A stretch of 64,000 nt of DNA, from contig NZ_BMCH01000001.1 of assembly GCF_014635085.1 (NCBI RefSeq), positions 1 through 64,000 of the forward strand, given 5' to 3'. Under the pieces are notes generated by a model. That model saw nothing but the letters and a program-made list of their open reading frames with translations. It did no database searches and was not told the DNA's origin. Shown in pieces: positions 34,473 through 42,193 of this stretch; the first letter of the stretch is position 1; the number at the start of each line of letters is the position of its first letter. Source of the stretch: Asaia siamensis. GTDB taxonomy: Bacteria; Pseudomonadota; Alphaproteobacteria; Acetobacterales; Acetobacteraceae. The position numbers and the translations under genes were made by a program.

Positions 34473-36086
34473 ATGGTTGATCCAATGAGACAGGACATGA
34501 ACAGCGTGAATGGGCATGAAATTCCATCGTCGCTTTCGGCTGCTGCCCCCCCGCCCGAAGAGGTGGGGTGGTGGAAAATTCCCGGCTCACCGCCTGACGC
34601 CGCAAGGTTTTCGCAGTCATGCGAAGAGCTGTTCCTTTCCAGGAACGGTGTTCTCGGGCTTCAGCGTATTCTTGAAACACTTGCCGTTCATCAGGATGAG
34701 GCGCTTTTGTCGCTTTCGGGGGCGATCCTCGTTCTGCGGCATTCTGTTCGTTACGATATCGTCGATCTTCTGCTGAAGAATGTGCTGCGTCTCCTGCCGG
34801 ATAATGTCGTTGCCCATTGCTTTACGGCGCATCTTTGTATCGTAAGGGGCGGTCTGGCTGAAGGTTGCGCGCATTTCGCCACGCTTATGAGCCGATATCC
34901 CGGACAGAGAATCGAGATTGGCGAATTTGTCTCGATGTCGCTGTTGGAGGTGGGTTATCCTGCCGAAGCGCTGAATGTCACAATGTCGCTCCTCCGGGCA
35001 GGAGACGTCAGTGTCTCGCTATTGAACAATGCCGGGTGCGCGCTGGAGCGGCTCAACCGGTCGACCGAGGCGCTGGCGCTTTATGAGCAGGCGCTCAAGA
35101 TCAATCCTCATTCGCAGGAGGTCGCTTTCGGCTATGCCTGTTCGCTGATTAAGGCAGGGCAGTTCGCACGCGGCTGGCCTGTGTATTTCAATCGTGCACT
35201 ACAGGTGAGCGCCTGGCAGGAAAGCCTGCGTGGGCGGCAACGGCTGAGGCCGGAAAGCGATCTGGCTGGGAAGCGAGTCCTGTTGTTTCAGGAGCAGGGG
35301 CTTGGCGACACGTTGCAGTTCATACGTCACGCATCGGTTCTGGTCGAGCGTGGGGCTGAGGTCAGTGTGCATGTGCCCGGCAGCATTTCCCGGCTGATAA
35401 GCCTGTCCTGCGACAACCTGACCGTTCTCGAGCCAAAGGTAATGCCCGATCTCGAAAGATTCGATTATGTCGCGCCGATCCCGGATCTCCCTTATCTGAC
35501 CGGCATGTGTGCAGTTCAGGATATCCCTGTCAATGTTCCCTATCTTCGCGCCAGCGGGGAGGACATTGCCCGTTTTGAGGCGTTTCTGCCGCCGGGCAGG
35601 CCGCGCATCGGTCTGGTCTGGGCTGGCGAGCGCCGGGGGCGCTCCGAATTTGCTCTGGCAGATATGCGGCGTTCGATCAGTTTCGATGATATGGTGGCCG
35701 CCCTGCTTCCAATCGAGGCCGATATTGTGAACCTTCAATTCGGTGCGGCGCGCGACGCTCTGAAAGACTGGAGGGGCCAGTCCATATCGGACCCAATGGG
35801 TGACGTGTCCGATATGGCCGATACGGCAGCCATCATGCAGAATCTCGACCTCGTAATATCGGTCGATACGTCGCCGGTCCATCTCGCAGGCGCGCTTGGG
35901 CGCCCTGTATGGCTCATCAGTCGCTGGGACGCATGCTGGCGCTGGGGAGATGAGGGGCAGGGAAGCCCCTGGTATCCGACGATGCGTATCTTCCGCTCTC
36001 AGGAGCGAAGCTTTGGGCCCGTTCTGCAGGAGGTTGGAAAGGCGCTGCGCCTTTGGGTGGCTACGTGGCGGCCCCGTAAAACCTAG
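34473..36086 (+). CDS. TPR-glycosyltransferase, FlmG-like (copy 1)
   Basis: 537 residues. An N-terminal helical/TPR half (about 45-240; LNRSTEALALYEQALKINPH) is joined to a GT-B-like half (about 265-530) related to ADP-heptose transferases: LLFQEQGLGDTLQFIRHA, RIGLVWAGERRGRSE, and DLVISVDTSPVHLAGALGRPVW ending in CWRWGDEGQGSPWYP, here given in parts. Caulobacter FlmG, which glycosylates flagellin, has the same TPR plus transferase layout. A paralogue lies at 49152. The gene diverges from flhA and converges on the transglycosylase, sharing the CTAG in which both genes end. Alternative ATGs lie at 34488 and 34497. Confidence 0.8.
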   Translation: MVDPMRQDMNSVNGHEIPSSLSAAAPPPEEVGWWKIPGSPPDAARFSQSCEELFLSRNGVLGLQRILETLAVHQDEALLSLSGAILVLRHSVRYDIVDLLLKNVLRLLPDNVVAHCFTAHLCIVRGGLAEGCAHFATLMSRYPGQRIEIGEFVSMSLLEVGYPAEALNVTMSLLRAGDVSVSLLNNAGCALERLNRSTEALALYEQALKINPHSQEVAFGYACSLIKAGQFARGWPVYFNRALQVSAWQESLRGRQRLRPESDLAGKRVLLFQEQGLGDTLQFIRHASVLVERGAEVSVHVPGSISRLISLSCDNLTVLEPKVMPDLERFDYVAPIPDLPYLTGMCAVQDIPVNVPYLRASGEDIARFEAFLPPGRPRIGLVWAGERRGRSEFALADMRRSISFDDMVAALLPIEADIVNLQFGAARDALKDWRGQSISDPMGDVSDMADTAAIMQNLDLVISVDTSPVHLAGALGRPVWLISRWDACWRWGDEGQGSPWYPTMRIFRSQERSFGPVLQEVGKALRLWVATWRPRKT

Positions 36087-36883
36087 CCCGTCGGGCGGGC
36101 GAGGGGCGTGGGCGCGCTTCGATAGGAAGCGAGGCTGCGTCCACGCATGCCTGTCATGCCTGAATGATGCGGCGCGGGCTGCGTGAAGTGAGAGAGACCC
36201 ATGAAGGGATGAAAATTCCTGACAGCAGGTGCCGCCGGGCTATAAGCAGCAATAAGGGTGTTGTCATCCGGTTTTTCGACCGGGGTTGAGATCGTTTTGG
36301 GGGGACTCCTGACGGGAGAAGGCGTTTTCACCTTTTCATCGTCGGGGATGGCCCAGGTTTCGAGCACTTTCCACTGATAGGGAGTTCCGATACCCGGTGT
36401 CTGTGAGTGATAGGCTGCTGCCGCACGGGGCCAGCTCCCCATCTTGTCGTGCATCTGGATGAGGAAGCGCCCGGCATAGAGGGCGTTGCTGACAGGGTCA
36501 AACGCCTGATCGAGCGATCCGAAAGCATCGGGATGCTGCTGCAGATTGACCTGCATGCAGCCGACATCGATCGAGGTAATTCCCTGATTTCTGAATTCCG
36601 TTGCGGCAATGATGGCTTCGGCCTTGCTTGCGTAATAATGCCCGGTACCATTGGCCATGATCGTCCACGGCCAGGCGGAAAGACGACCGTCAGGCTCTGT
36701 CTTGCCGCTTTCGACCCGGCTGATGGCGTAGAGAAAGCCATCCGGAATATGATAGGCGCGTTCGGCCTGACTGGCAGCGTCGCGGCAACGCTCGCTTTCC
36801 ACACCTTGAGCGTGGGCGTGGGAAAGAGATGGCTGTGCAACCAAAATCAGGCTCAGAAAGCGGTATTTAAAAAAAGATCGCAT
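36083..36883 (-). CDS. Lytic transglycosylase with signal peptide
   Basis: 266 residues. A signal peptide (about 1-25) precedes a goose-lysozyme-like SLT domain: PDGFLYAISRVESGK with the catalytic Glu, GITSIDVGCMQVNLQQHPDAF and YNxxPxxA-like SWPRAAAAYHSQTPG. The C-terminal 80 residues are Pro/Ser-rich. It would open peptidoglycan in the periplasm for rod passage. The FlgJ of this cluster (38399) has only the rod-binding domain and no muramidase, so this enzyme is the obvious partner. Its stop codon overlaps that of the convergent TPR-glycosyltransferase. Confidence 0.85.
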   Translation of the reverse strand: MRSFFKYRFLSLILVAQPSLSHAHAQGVESERCRDAASQAERAYHIPDGFLYAISRVESGKTEPDGRLSAWPWTIMANGTGHYYASKAEAIIAATEFRNQGITSIDVGCMQVNLQQHPDAFGSLDQAFDPVSNALYAGRFLIQMHDKMGSWPRAAAAYHSQTPGIGTPYQWKVLETWAIPDDEKVKTPSPVRSPPKTISTPVEKPDDNTLIAAYSPAAPAVRNFHPFMGLSHFTQPAPHHSGMTGMRGRSLASYRSAPTPLARPTG

Positions 36884-37260
36884 AATTCCGGCGATAATCA
36901 GAAATGGGATTCCGTGTTGCTACGGCTGAACTCGGAGAGCGCAAAATCGGTTTCCAGACGGCGTCTCGTGCCGACCCGGTGAAGATGCAATGCACCGTTA
37001 CAGGATCATGACGCGACCTGACAATCTGTATCGCATGTCGTGTGTAAAAAACGTATGAAATTATGGAACCCGCAGCAGGGCTCCCGTCTCGAAACTGTTG
37101 AAAGTTGCAAACACGTATCGTAGGTTCCGCCAACACGCGGCAAGGAAGCGCATTGCACCGAGGCGCTGCACATTATCCAATTGTATAGAATTAATTGTCA
37201 TAAGCAGCATTATCGTCCGGGTGCCCGTCCAGACGGTGCCAATTTCAAGAGATAATATGG
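36884..37260. other. Intergenic region between the transglycosylase and flgI
   Basis: 377 bp between divergent genes. A minus-strand open frame covers part of it (36867-37136) but lacks good coding features and overlaps the transglycosylase start, so I do not call it. The region should contain promoters for both directions; no strong consensus element or inverted repeat was seen. Confidence 0.3.
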
Positions 37261-38394
37261 ATGGGGGTCATTTTGGCTAAGCGCTGGCTCGGATTTGCGC
37301 TGTTTCTTGCAGTGGCAGTGCCCGTATTGGGTTACGCACCGGCCTCATGCGCAACATCGGTGCGTGTAAAAGATATTGTCGATTACGAAGGCGTCCGGGA
37401 CAACCAACTGGTCGGTTATGGCCTTGTGGTTGGCCTCAGAGGAACAGGCGACCGTCTGACAAATACCATTTTCACCCGTGAAACACTGATCAGCATGCTC
37501 AACCGTCTGGGCGTGAATATCCGTGATCGTGAGGTGCAGCTTCAGACGCATGACGTGGCCGCGGTCATGGTCACAGCAACGCTCCCTCCTTTTTCGCATG
37601 GAGGCGGGCGTATCGACGTGACCGTATCGGCCGTGGGTGATTCCCGCGATCTTGCAGGCGGCACGTTGCTGGTGACGCCCCTTCAGGCCGCCGATGGTGA
37701 GGTCTATGCCGTTGCACAGGGATCGCTGGTGACCAACGCCTTTGCGGTTGGTGGGGCTGCAGCTTCCGCGACCCGCAATATTCCGACGACCGGACATATC
37801 GCCAATGGCGCCGTGGTGGAACGCGAAGTGCCGGTTGTGCTGGGCAATGGTGGCATCATCCACCTGTCATTGCGTAATCCGAACTTCACCACAGCGAACC
37901 GGATCGTCAACGCCATCAACCGCTCGATCGGACGCGGCATGGCACGCATGGATGATCCGCGTACGATCGCCGTCAATATGGCAGGGCGTGATGCGCCCTC
38001 TCTGCTCTATCGCATAGGCGATCTGATGGTCGAACCGGACACCATGGCGAAAGTCATTGTGGACGAAGCAAGCGGAACGATCGTGATGGGAGACAATGTG
38101 CGGATCAGTACGGTAGCGATTGCCCAGGGCAATCTGACGATTCAGGTCACTGAGACGCCGCTCATCGCACAGCCTGCTCCTTTCTCGAACGGGACGACAG
38201 CCATCGTGCCGCGAACCCAGATCGACGCGAGCACAGACAGTTCTCACCGCCTGGGTATTCTGCGCGAGGGACCAACCCTCGCAAGTCTCGTTTCCGGGCT
38301 TAATGCGCTGGGTATGGGGCCACGTGATATGATCAGCATTCTGCAGGCAATCAAGGCCGATGGCGCGTTGCAGGCGGATCTGGAGGTTCGATAG
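37261..38394 (+). CDS. flgI: Flagellar P-ring protein FlgI
   Basis: 377 residues. A signal peptide (about 1-30, ending PASCATS) leads to the mature protein VRVKDIVDYEGVRDNQLVGYGLVVGLRGTGD, a clear FlgI signature when read through; IDVTVSAVGDSRDLAGGTLLVTPL is another. FlgI forms the periplasmic P ring around the rod. The ATG at 37261 has only a weak leader; a TTG four codons in, with GGGGG upstream, is an alternative. First gene of the flgI-flgJ-flgN-lipoprotein group. Secure call. Confidence 0.96.
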   Translation: MGVILAKRWLGFALFLAVAVPVLGYAPASCATSVRVKDIVDYEGVRDNQLVGYGLVVGLRGTGDRLTNTIFTRETLISMLNRLGVNIRDREVQLQTHDVAAVMVTATLPPFSHGGGRIDVTVSAVGDSRDLAGGTLLVTPLQAADGEVYAVAQGSLVTNAFAVGGAAASATRNIPTTGHIANGAVVEREVPVVLGNGGIIHLSLRNPNFTTANRIVNAINRSIGRGMARMDDPRTIAVNMAGRDAPSLLYRIGDLMVEPDTMAKVIVDEASGTIVMGDNVRISTVAIAQGNLTIQVTETPLIAQPAPFSNGTTAIVPRTQIDASTDSSHRLGILREGPTLASLVSGLNALGMGPRDMISILQAIKADGALQADLEVR

Positions 38395-38398
38395 AATT

Positions 38399-38731
38399 AT
38401 GAGCGTTTCAGTTTCGGCACTCGGCGCTGCCTCATCCAGTCGCGATATTGCCCAGAATGCCGCGCGACAGGCCGCCGATCAGGCGCGCCTGGACAAGGCA
38501 CGTGAAACCGCCGTCTCCTTCGAAGGTGTCACCCTGGGGGAATTGCTCCAGCCGATGTTCGACACGGCCGATACGTCTGACAGCGTATTTGGCGGTGGCG
38601 CTGCAGAAAAGCAGTATCGCTCGCTGCAGGTGCTTGAGATGGGCAAGGAGATCGCCAAAGGGGGCGGTGTCGGCATTGCTGACAGCGTCTATCGTCAGAT
38701 ACTTGCGATGCAGGAGAAGGCATCCTCATGA
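38399..38731 (+). CDS. flgJ: FlgJ rod-binding domain protein (single-domain)
   Basis: 110 residues matching only the N-terminal Rod-binding (FlgJ_N) domain: ETAVSFEGVTLGELLQPMF is the region of family A-x-x-F-E-x-x-x-L-x-x-M, and YRSLQVLEMGKEIAKGGGVGIADSVYRQIL fits the helical end of that domain. It lacks the muramidase half of enterobacterial FlgJ, as is normal in many alphaproteobacteria. ATG at 38399, GGAGG 13 nt upstream, 4 bp after the flgI stop. It caps rod assembly; a separate transglycosylase (36083) probably supplies the hydrolase activity. Confidence 0.85.
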   Translation: MSVSVSALGAASSSRDIAQNAARQAADQARLDKARETAVSFEGVTLGELLQPMFDTADTSDSVFGGGAAEKQYRSLQVLEMGKEIAKGGGVGIADSVYRQILAMQEKASS

Positions 38732-39135
38732 GTGCCGATCCAGAGAAGGAAGCCATTCGGTCGTTGCGTGCCGTCGCGAAACTGAAGGGGACGCTTGAAG
38801 CTGAGAATGCTGCATTGAAGGCGGGCAGGCCTGAGGCAGTTGCGGCGCTTCTGGCAGAGAAAGCCCGGAATATCGACGCCTTGGACGCGGCCCTGCTGCG
38901 CTTTGCAGAGGCAGGGGGAGACAGGAAACAGCTTGACGCGTCCATTGCCGAGTTCGGTCAACTGATCAACGAGAACCAGACTTTGCTTGAGTCTTCCGTA
39001 GAGGCCCAGACGCAGTTCATTCAGTTGATCTTCAGTAATGCCGATGACGAAGAGGCAAAGGGTTACGGCGCCACCGGGCGTTATGCGACGACTTCTTCGC
39101 AGGGAGGGGGGCTCACCCTCCAGAGCGATATATGA
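38728..39135 (+). CDS. flgN: FlgN-like export chaperone
   Basis: 135 residues, helical: AIRSLRAVAKLKGTLEAENAAL, LLAEKARNIDALDAALLRFA, then a second pair of helices ending LLESSVEAQTQFIQLI and a flexible Gly/Ser tail. This pattern fits FlgN, the chaperone for FlgK and FlgL. The start ATG overlaps the flgJ stop (ATGA), and the next gene again overlaps by ATGA. The family is divergent, so the name relies on helix pattern, length and place. Confidence 0.65.
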   Translation: MSADPEKEAIRSLRAVAKLKGTLEAENAALKAGRPEAVAALLAEKARNIDALDAALLRFAEAGGDRKQLDASIAEFGQLINENQTLLESSVEAQTQFIQLIFSNADDEEAKGYGATGRYATTSSQGGGLTLQSDI

Positions 39136-39590
39136 GTCGGCTGACGCGCTCCCTGGTTGCAGGGGTGTCCCTGATGATCCTTACCGCCTGCCAGTCGCCG
39201 GCAAAGCCCTATCTCGATATGGGGCGGCGTATTGCCGAGGCCGGGTTCATTGCGCATCCTGCGGACACGACGGCGCGTTACGCGATGATGAATACGTTGC
39301 CGCCGGGCGTGATGACGTATCGTGAGTCACCTTCGGGGCTGGTCTATCTTTATGCAGACCCTATTGGGTGCGGCTGCGTATATATGGGAACCGACGTCGC
39401 CTATGCCTATTTGATAAACTCGACGAAAGTAGTGAAGGGACGCCACAAACCGATCAGGAATGTTCCGCCTATCCCGGAAATGTCGGCGGAAAACAGACGC
39501 GACACAGCCTTATGGGATTGGAGCGCCTGGTCGCACAGGGCCGATCCTGGTGCGACTCAGCCCCGTTATGTCAGCGGAGCCTATTGGTAA
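39132..39590 (+). CDS. Putative lipoprotein of the flgI operon
   Basis: 152 residues. A clear lipoprotein signal: basic start, hydrophobic LVAGVSLMI, lipobox LTAC at residues 17-20. The mature part has GCGCVYMGTDVAYAYLI and an Arg/Trp-rich end (SAENRRDTALWDWSAWSHR). I recognise no family. It is translationally coupled to flgN (4-bp overlap), so it is probably made with the P ring and rod proteins, and may act in the outer membrane near the basal body. The facing minus-strand gene ends 8 bp away. Confidence 0.75.
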   Translation: MSRLTRSLVAGVSLMILTACQSPAKPYLDMGRRIAEAGFIAHPADTTARYAMMNTLPPGVMTYRESPSGLVYLYADPIGCGCVYMGTDVAYAYLINSTKVVKGRHKPIRNVPPIPEMSAENRRDTALWDWSAWSHRADPGATQPRYVSGAYW

Positions 39591-39597
39591 GGATCTC

Positions 39598-40224
39598 CTA
39601 GCGGGTCGGTCCTCCAAGGAAGGTATTCTCGAACCGTTGTTTCGGCTTGTTTAGAGGCCTGATCTCTTGAGCTGAAGGCTTGCGCTTAGTTTCATCGGTC
39701 GGATTTGACTTGGATGGCGCAGAAGGCTCCGCAGCTGCAGAAATCCCGGGTGAGGGCTCCTCTATCTCGGCGGAAAATGAAGCGGACTCTGCATCGTCGG
39801 TCGGTTCGTCGATAAGCGGCGATTCGATCTTGCGAAGAATGTCGAGCTTCAGATCTGCCGCATCGTCGAGAAGTTTTCCGAGCGCCTGCTCGCGTGTCGA
39901 GGCTTTTCCCGTCAGTTCGGTCAGTTTCTCAGCCTTTGAGTCGGCGCGATCAACCAGCGTGTCGAGCTCGGAGCTGACGATTTTTGCCTGTTCGATGGTG
40001 CGCGTCAGAGGGCGTCCGCTCACTTGTCCCGCAACACGTAGTTTTTCTACCCCGTCATGAGCATTTTTGATGCTCGTCTCAAGTTTTTCGATAAGCTTGA
40101 GCAGGCTGGCCCGGTCATTCTTCAGCGATGAGAGACTTTTGCTGATATGGAAATTGAAAGCGATGCCCAGCAAGAGAAGGGCAGAGAGAGCGATCTCTAT
40201 GAATATTTGTGCCTGCGCCAGCAT
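39598..40224 (-). CDS. DUF6468-type membrane protein downstream of fliM
   Basis: 208 residues. One N-terminal transmembrane helix (about 7-25, IFIEIALSALLLLGIAFN), a coiled coil (about 30-120; SLSSLKNDRASLLKLIEKLE, LTRTIEQAKIVSSELDTLV) and a disordered, Glu/Pro/Ser-rich tail. It fits the DUF6468 family that sits beside fliL/fliM in alphaproteobacteria. Function is unknown. It lies 61 bp after the fliM stop in the same direction, so probably one operon: fliL-fliM-DUF6468. The coiled coil could contact the switch complex from the membrane, which is inference. Confidence 0.75.
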   Translation of the reverse strand: MLAQAQIFIEIALSALLLLGIAFNFHISKSLSSLKNDRASLLKLIEKLETSIKNAHDGVEKLRVAGQVSGRPLTRTIEQAKIVSSELDTLVDRADSKAEKLTELTGKASTREQALGKLLDDAADLKLDILRKIESPLIDEPTDDAESASFSAEIEEPSPGISAAAEPSAPSKSNPTDETKRKPSAQEIRPLNKPKQRFENTFLGGPTR

Positions 40225-40285
40225 GGTGGGTCATCCTTCTTACGATCGGCCCTGAAACGGGCGGCATGATGCACTTTTCTGCCCT

Positions 40286-41407
40286 TCAATCATAGGGAGT
40301 TGGCTCGCTTGGGCTGTGGGTATGCGGGCTGTCATCCGGAACCAGTCTTTGATCGATCTTCACTGCGGCTCTTCCGCTTATCTGGCCGAGATGCCCCTCG
40401 AACAGGGAGGTCTGGTTGCATTGCAGGGTTACAGGAAACGAGCCCTTGGCCTTTTGCGGGAAAAGGATCTGCATGCCGGGCTTCATGTCGAGAAGCTGAG
40501 CAAGGGAAATCGACTGCTCTTCCAGAACAGCGAGGACTTCCGCATCTGTTTCCATGATCTCGGAAATCAGATGATCTTCCCATACGGAGTCACGACCGAA
40601 ACGCTCGCCCATGAATTGTTGGGAGAGGAGATCGCGTACCGGTTCAAGCGTTGCATAGGGAATGACGAGATCCATGTTCCCGGTTCTGTCTTCCATATCG
40701 ATATGCATCTTCGATGTGACCACCGCATTTGATGCGCGAGCGATGGCAGCGAAGCGGGAACTGACCTCCAGTCGCTCGAAGATCAGCTCGACCTCGCATA
40801 CAGGGCTGAAAGCAACGGAAAGCTCTTTCAGGGCGAGAGAAACCAGCTTTTCAATCAGCGCACGCTCTATGGCGGTATGCGGGCGCCCCTCGATCCCCGA
40901 ATGGCCCCTGCCACGCTGCCCGCCCATGAGGATATCGATGATCGAGTAAGCCAAGGCCGAATCGATGACGACAAGGCCGAAATTCTCCCATTGCACCGCC
41001 TTGAATACGGCAAATAGGGAAGAAGACGGAACACTGTTCACGTAGTCGCCGAAGCACATGGAGCGCGTGTACTCCATGGTTATTTCGACGTTGTCATTCG
41101 TGAAATTGCGCAGGCCCGTTGTCAGAAGGCGTACAAGCCGATCCAGAACGATTTCGAGCATGGGCATGCGCTCATAGGCGACAAATCCCGCCCTGATGAT
41201 GCGCTCCATACCCGATTCATGACGTTCCGGCAGATCACTGAAGGCGCCACCCAGAAGATTGTCGATCTCGGACTGATCGAGCATTTCGTGAAGGGTATCG
41301 CCCGTTGCAAACGCCTCGTCATTCTGGGCATCGTCATGTTCGGAACTAAGAAATTCCCGATCAAAATCCCCGTTCTCTCTGGAAAAAGGCGCGTTTTCTT
41401 TATTCAT
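40286..41407 (-). CDS. fliM: Flagellar motor switch protein FliM
   Basis: 373 residues. The CheY-P-binding segment LDQSEIDNLLGG lies at residues 43-54, preceded by an acidic 40-residue extension, whereas in most FliM proteins it begins within the first few residues. The middle CheC-like domain has MERIIRAGFVAYERMPMLE and YVNSVPSSSLFAVF; the C-terminal SpoA domain ends near SLFEGHLGQISGRAAVKI. A start at 41284 (MLDQSEID) would remove the extension, but neither candidate has a strong ribosome-binding site. C-ring component. Secure family call. Confidence 0.94.
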   Translation of the reverse strand: MNKENAPFSRENGDFDREFLSSEHDDAQNDEAFATGDTLHEMLDQSEIDNLLGGAFSDLPERHESGMERIIRAGFVAYERMPMLEIVLDRLVRLLTTGLRNFTNDNVEITMEYTRSMCFGDYVNSVPSSSLFAVFKAVQWENFGLVVIDSALAYSIIDILMGGQRGRGHSGIEGRPHTAIERALIEKLVSLALKELSVAFSPVCEVELIFERLEVSSRFAAIARASNAVVTSKMHIDMEDRTGNMDLVIPYATLEPVRDLLSQQFMGERFGRDSVWEDHLISEIMETDAEVLAVLEEQSISLAQLLDMKPGMQILFPQKAKGSFPVTLQCNQTSLFEGHLGQISGRAAVKIDQRLVPDDSPHTHSPSEPTPYD

Positions 41408-41457
41408 TATGTGACTCTGCCCAAATAGAAGTCCAAAATACCTCGGCCTAGATACGC

Positions 41458-41979
41458 CTACTGGATCAAAAACTCGGTGATATAGAAATTGGTGACCTTG
41501 AGGGGGGCGACCTGAACTCTCAGGCGACGCAGCAGAGTTTCACGTAGACGGTATATGCCATTTCCCCGAATTTCCTGAGGGCGGGTTTCGTGCAGATAGG
41601 TTTGGAAGATATCCTGGATTTCCGGGATGAAGCGCTTTAACGACGCTTCACTCTCTTTGCCTTCGATTTCCAGTTTCGTCGCCATTTTTACATAAACAGG
41701 GCGGCTGTCACCGTTGTCGAGGCTCGAAATAACCGCAGGTATTGTCAGAAAAGTCGTATGCTGCGGGGCAGTGGAAGCCGTCGTTGAGCTCGCAGATTTG
41801 TTCTGTCCAAAGATCCACCCTTTCTGGATACCCAGATAGGTGCTGCCCCCCAGAAGGCCGATGGCTAGAATTCCTGCAATAATTGCAAACCGTCTTTTTT
41901 TCGGGTGGGCAACCTTACCCAGTCGGTCGTCGTCGACAGGATTGATGTCGAGGGCGTCATCGAATTGGGATTCACTCAT
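41458..41979 (-). CDS. fliL: Flagellar basal body-associated protein FliL
   Basis: 173 residues. An N-terminal cytoplasmic part, one transmembrane helix (about 31-50, FAIIAGILAIGLLGGSTYL), and a periplasmic FliL domain: YVKMATKLEIEGKESEASL and IPEIQDIFQTYLHETRPQEIRG are typical, as is the end VAPLKVTNFYITEFLIQ. FliL rings surround the stator and support MotA/MotB function. Immediately upstream of fliM. Secure call. Confidence 0.9.
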   Translation of the reverse strand: MSESQFDDALDINPVDDDRLGKVAHPKKRRFAIIAGILAIGLLGGSTYLGIQKGWIFGQNKSASSTTASTAPQHTTFLTIPAVISSLDNGDSRPVYVKMATKLEIEGKESEASLKRFIPEIQDIFQTYLHETRPQEIRGNGIYRLRETLLRRLRVQVAPLKVTNFYITEFLIQ

Positions 41980-42143
41980 GGGATAGAAGCTCGAAAAAAG
42001 TTTGCCGAAGGAAGAATAAACTCTGGCAGCAGGAAAATCTGGGAGTTTTTCCAGTGAGATGGAGACATTTTTGCATTGGGAATATCAGGTTGATATCTGC
42101 CACAAGGCAAACTAGACCGCCCGGATTAACATCTTGTCAATGC

Positions 42144-42168
42144 AGCCGACTCTCCTAGAGAGCCGGCT
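42144..42168. terminator. Stem-loop after flgE, possible terminator
   Basis: An 11-bp stem with one mismatch (AGCCGACTCTC / GAGAGCCGGCT) and a 3-nt loop lies about 26 bp beyond the flgE stop and 165 bp before fliL. There is no U-tract on the minus strand, so termination is plausible but unproved; it could also protect the flgE mRNA end. Confidence 0.45.
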
Positions 42169-42193
42169 TGCGTAAGTTGTTTTGCTGGTCGGA

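Noticed and set aside
36867-37136. Minus-strand open frame of 89 codons upstream of the lytic transglycosylase
   Set aside because: It overlaps the transglycosylase start, has no ribosome-binding site or recognisable features, and its composition looks non-coding.
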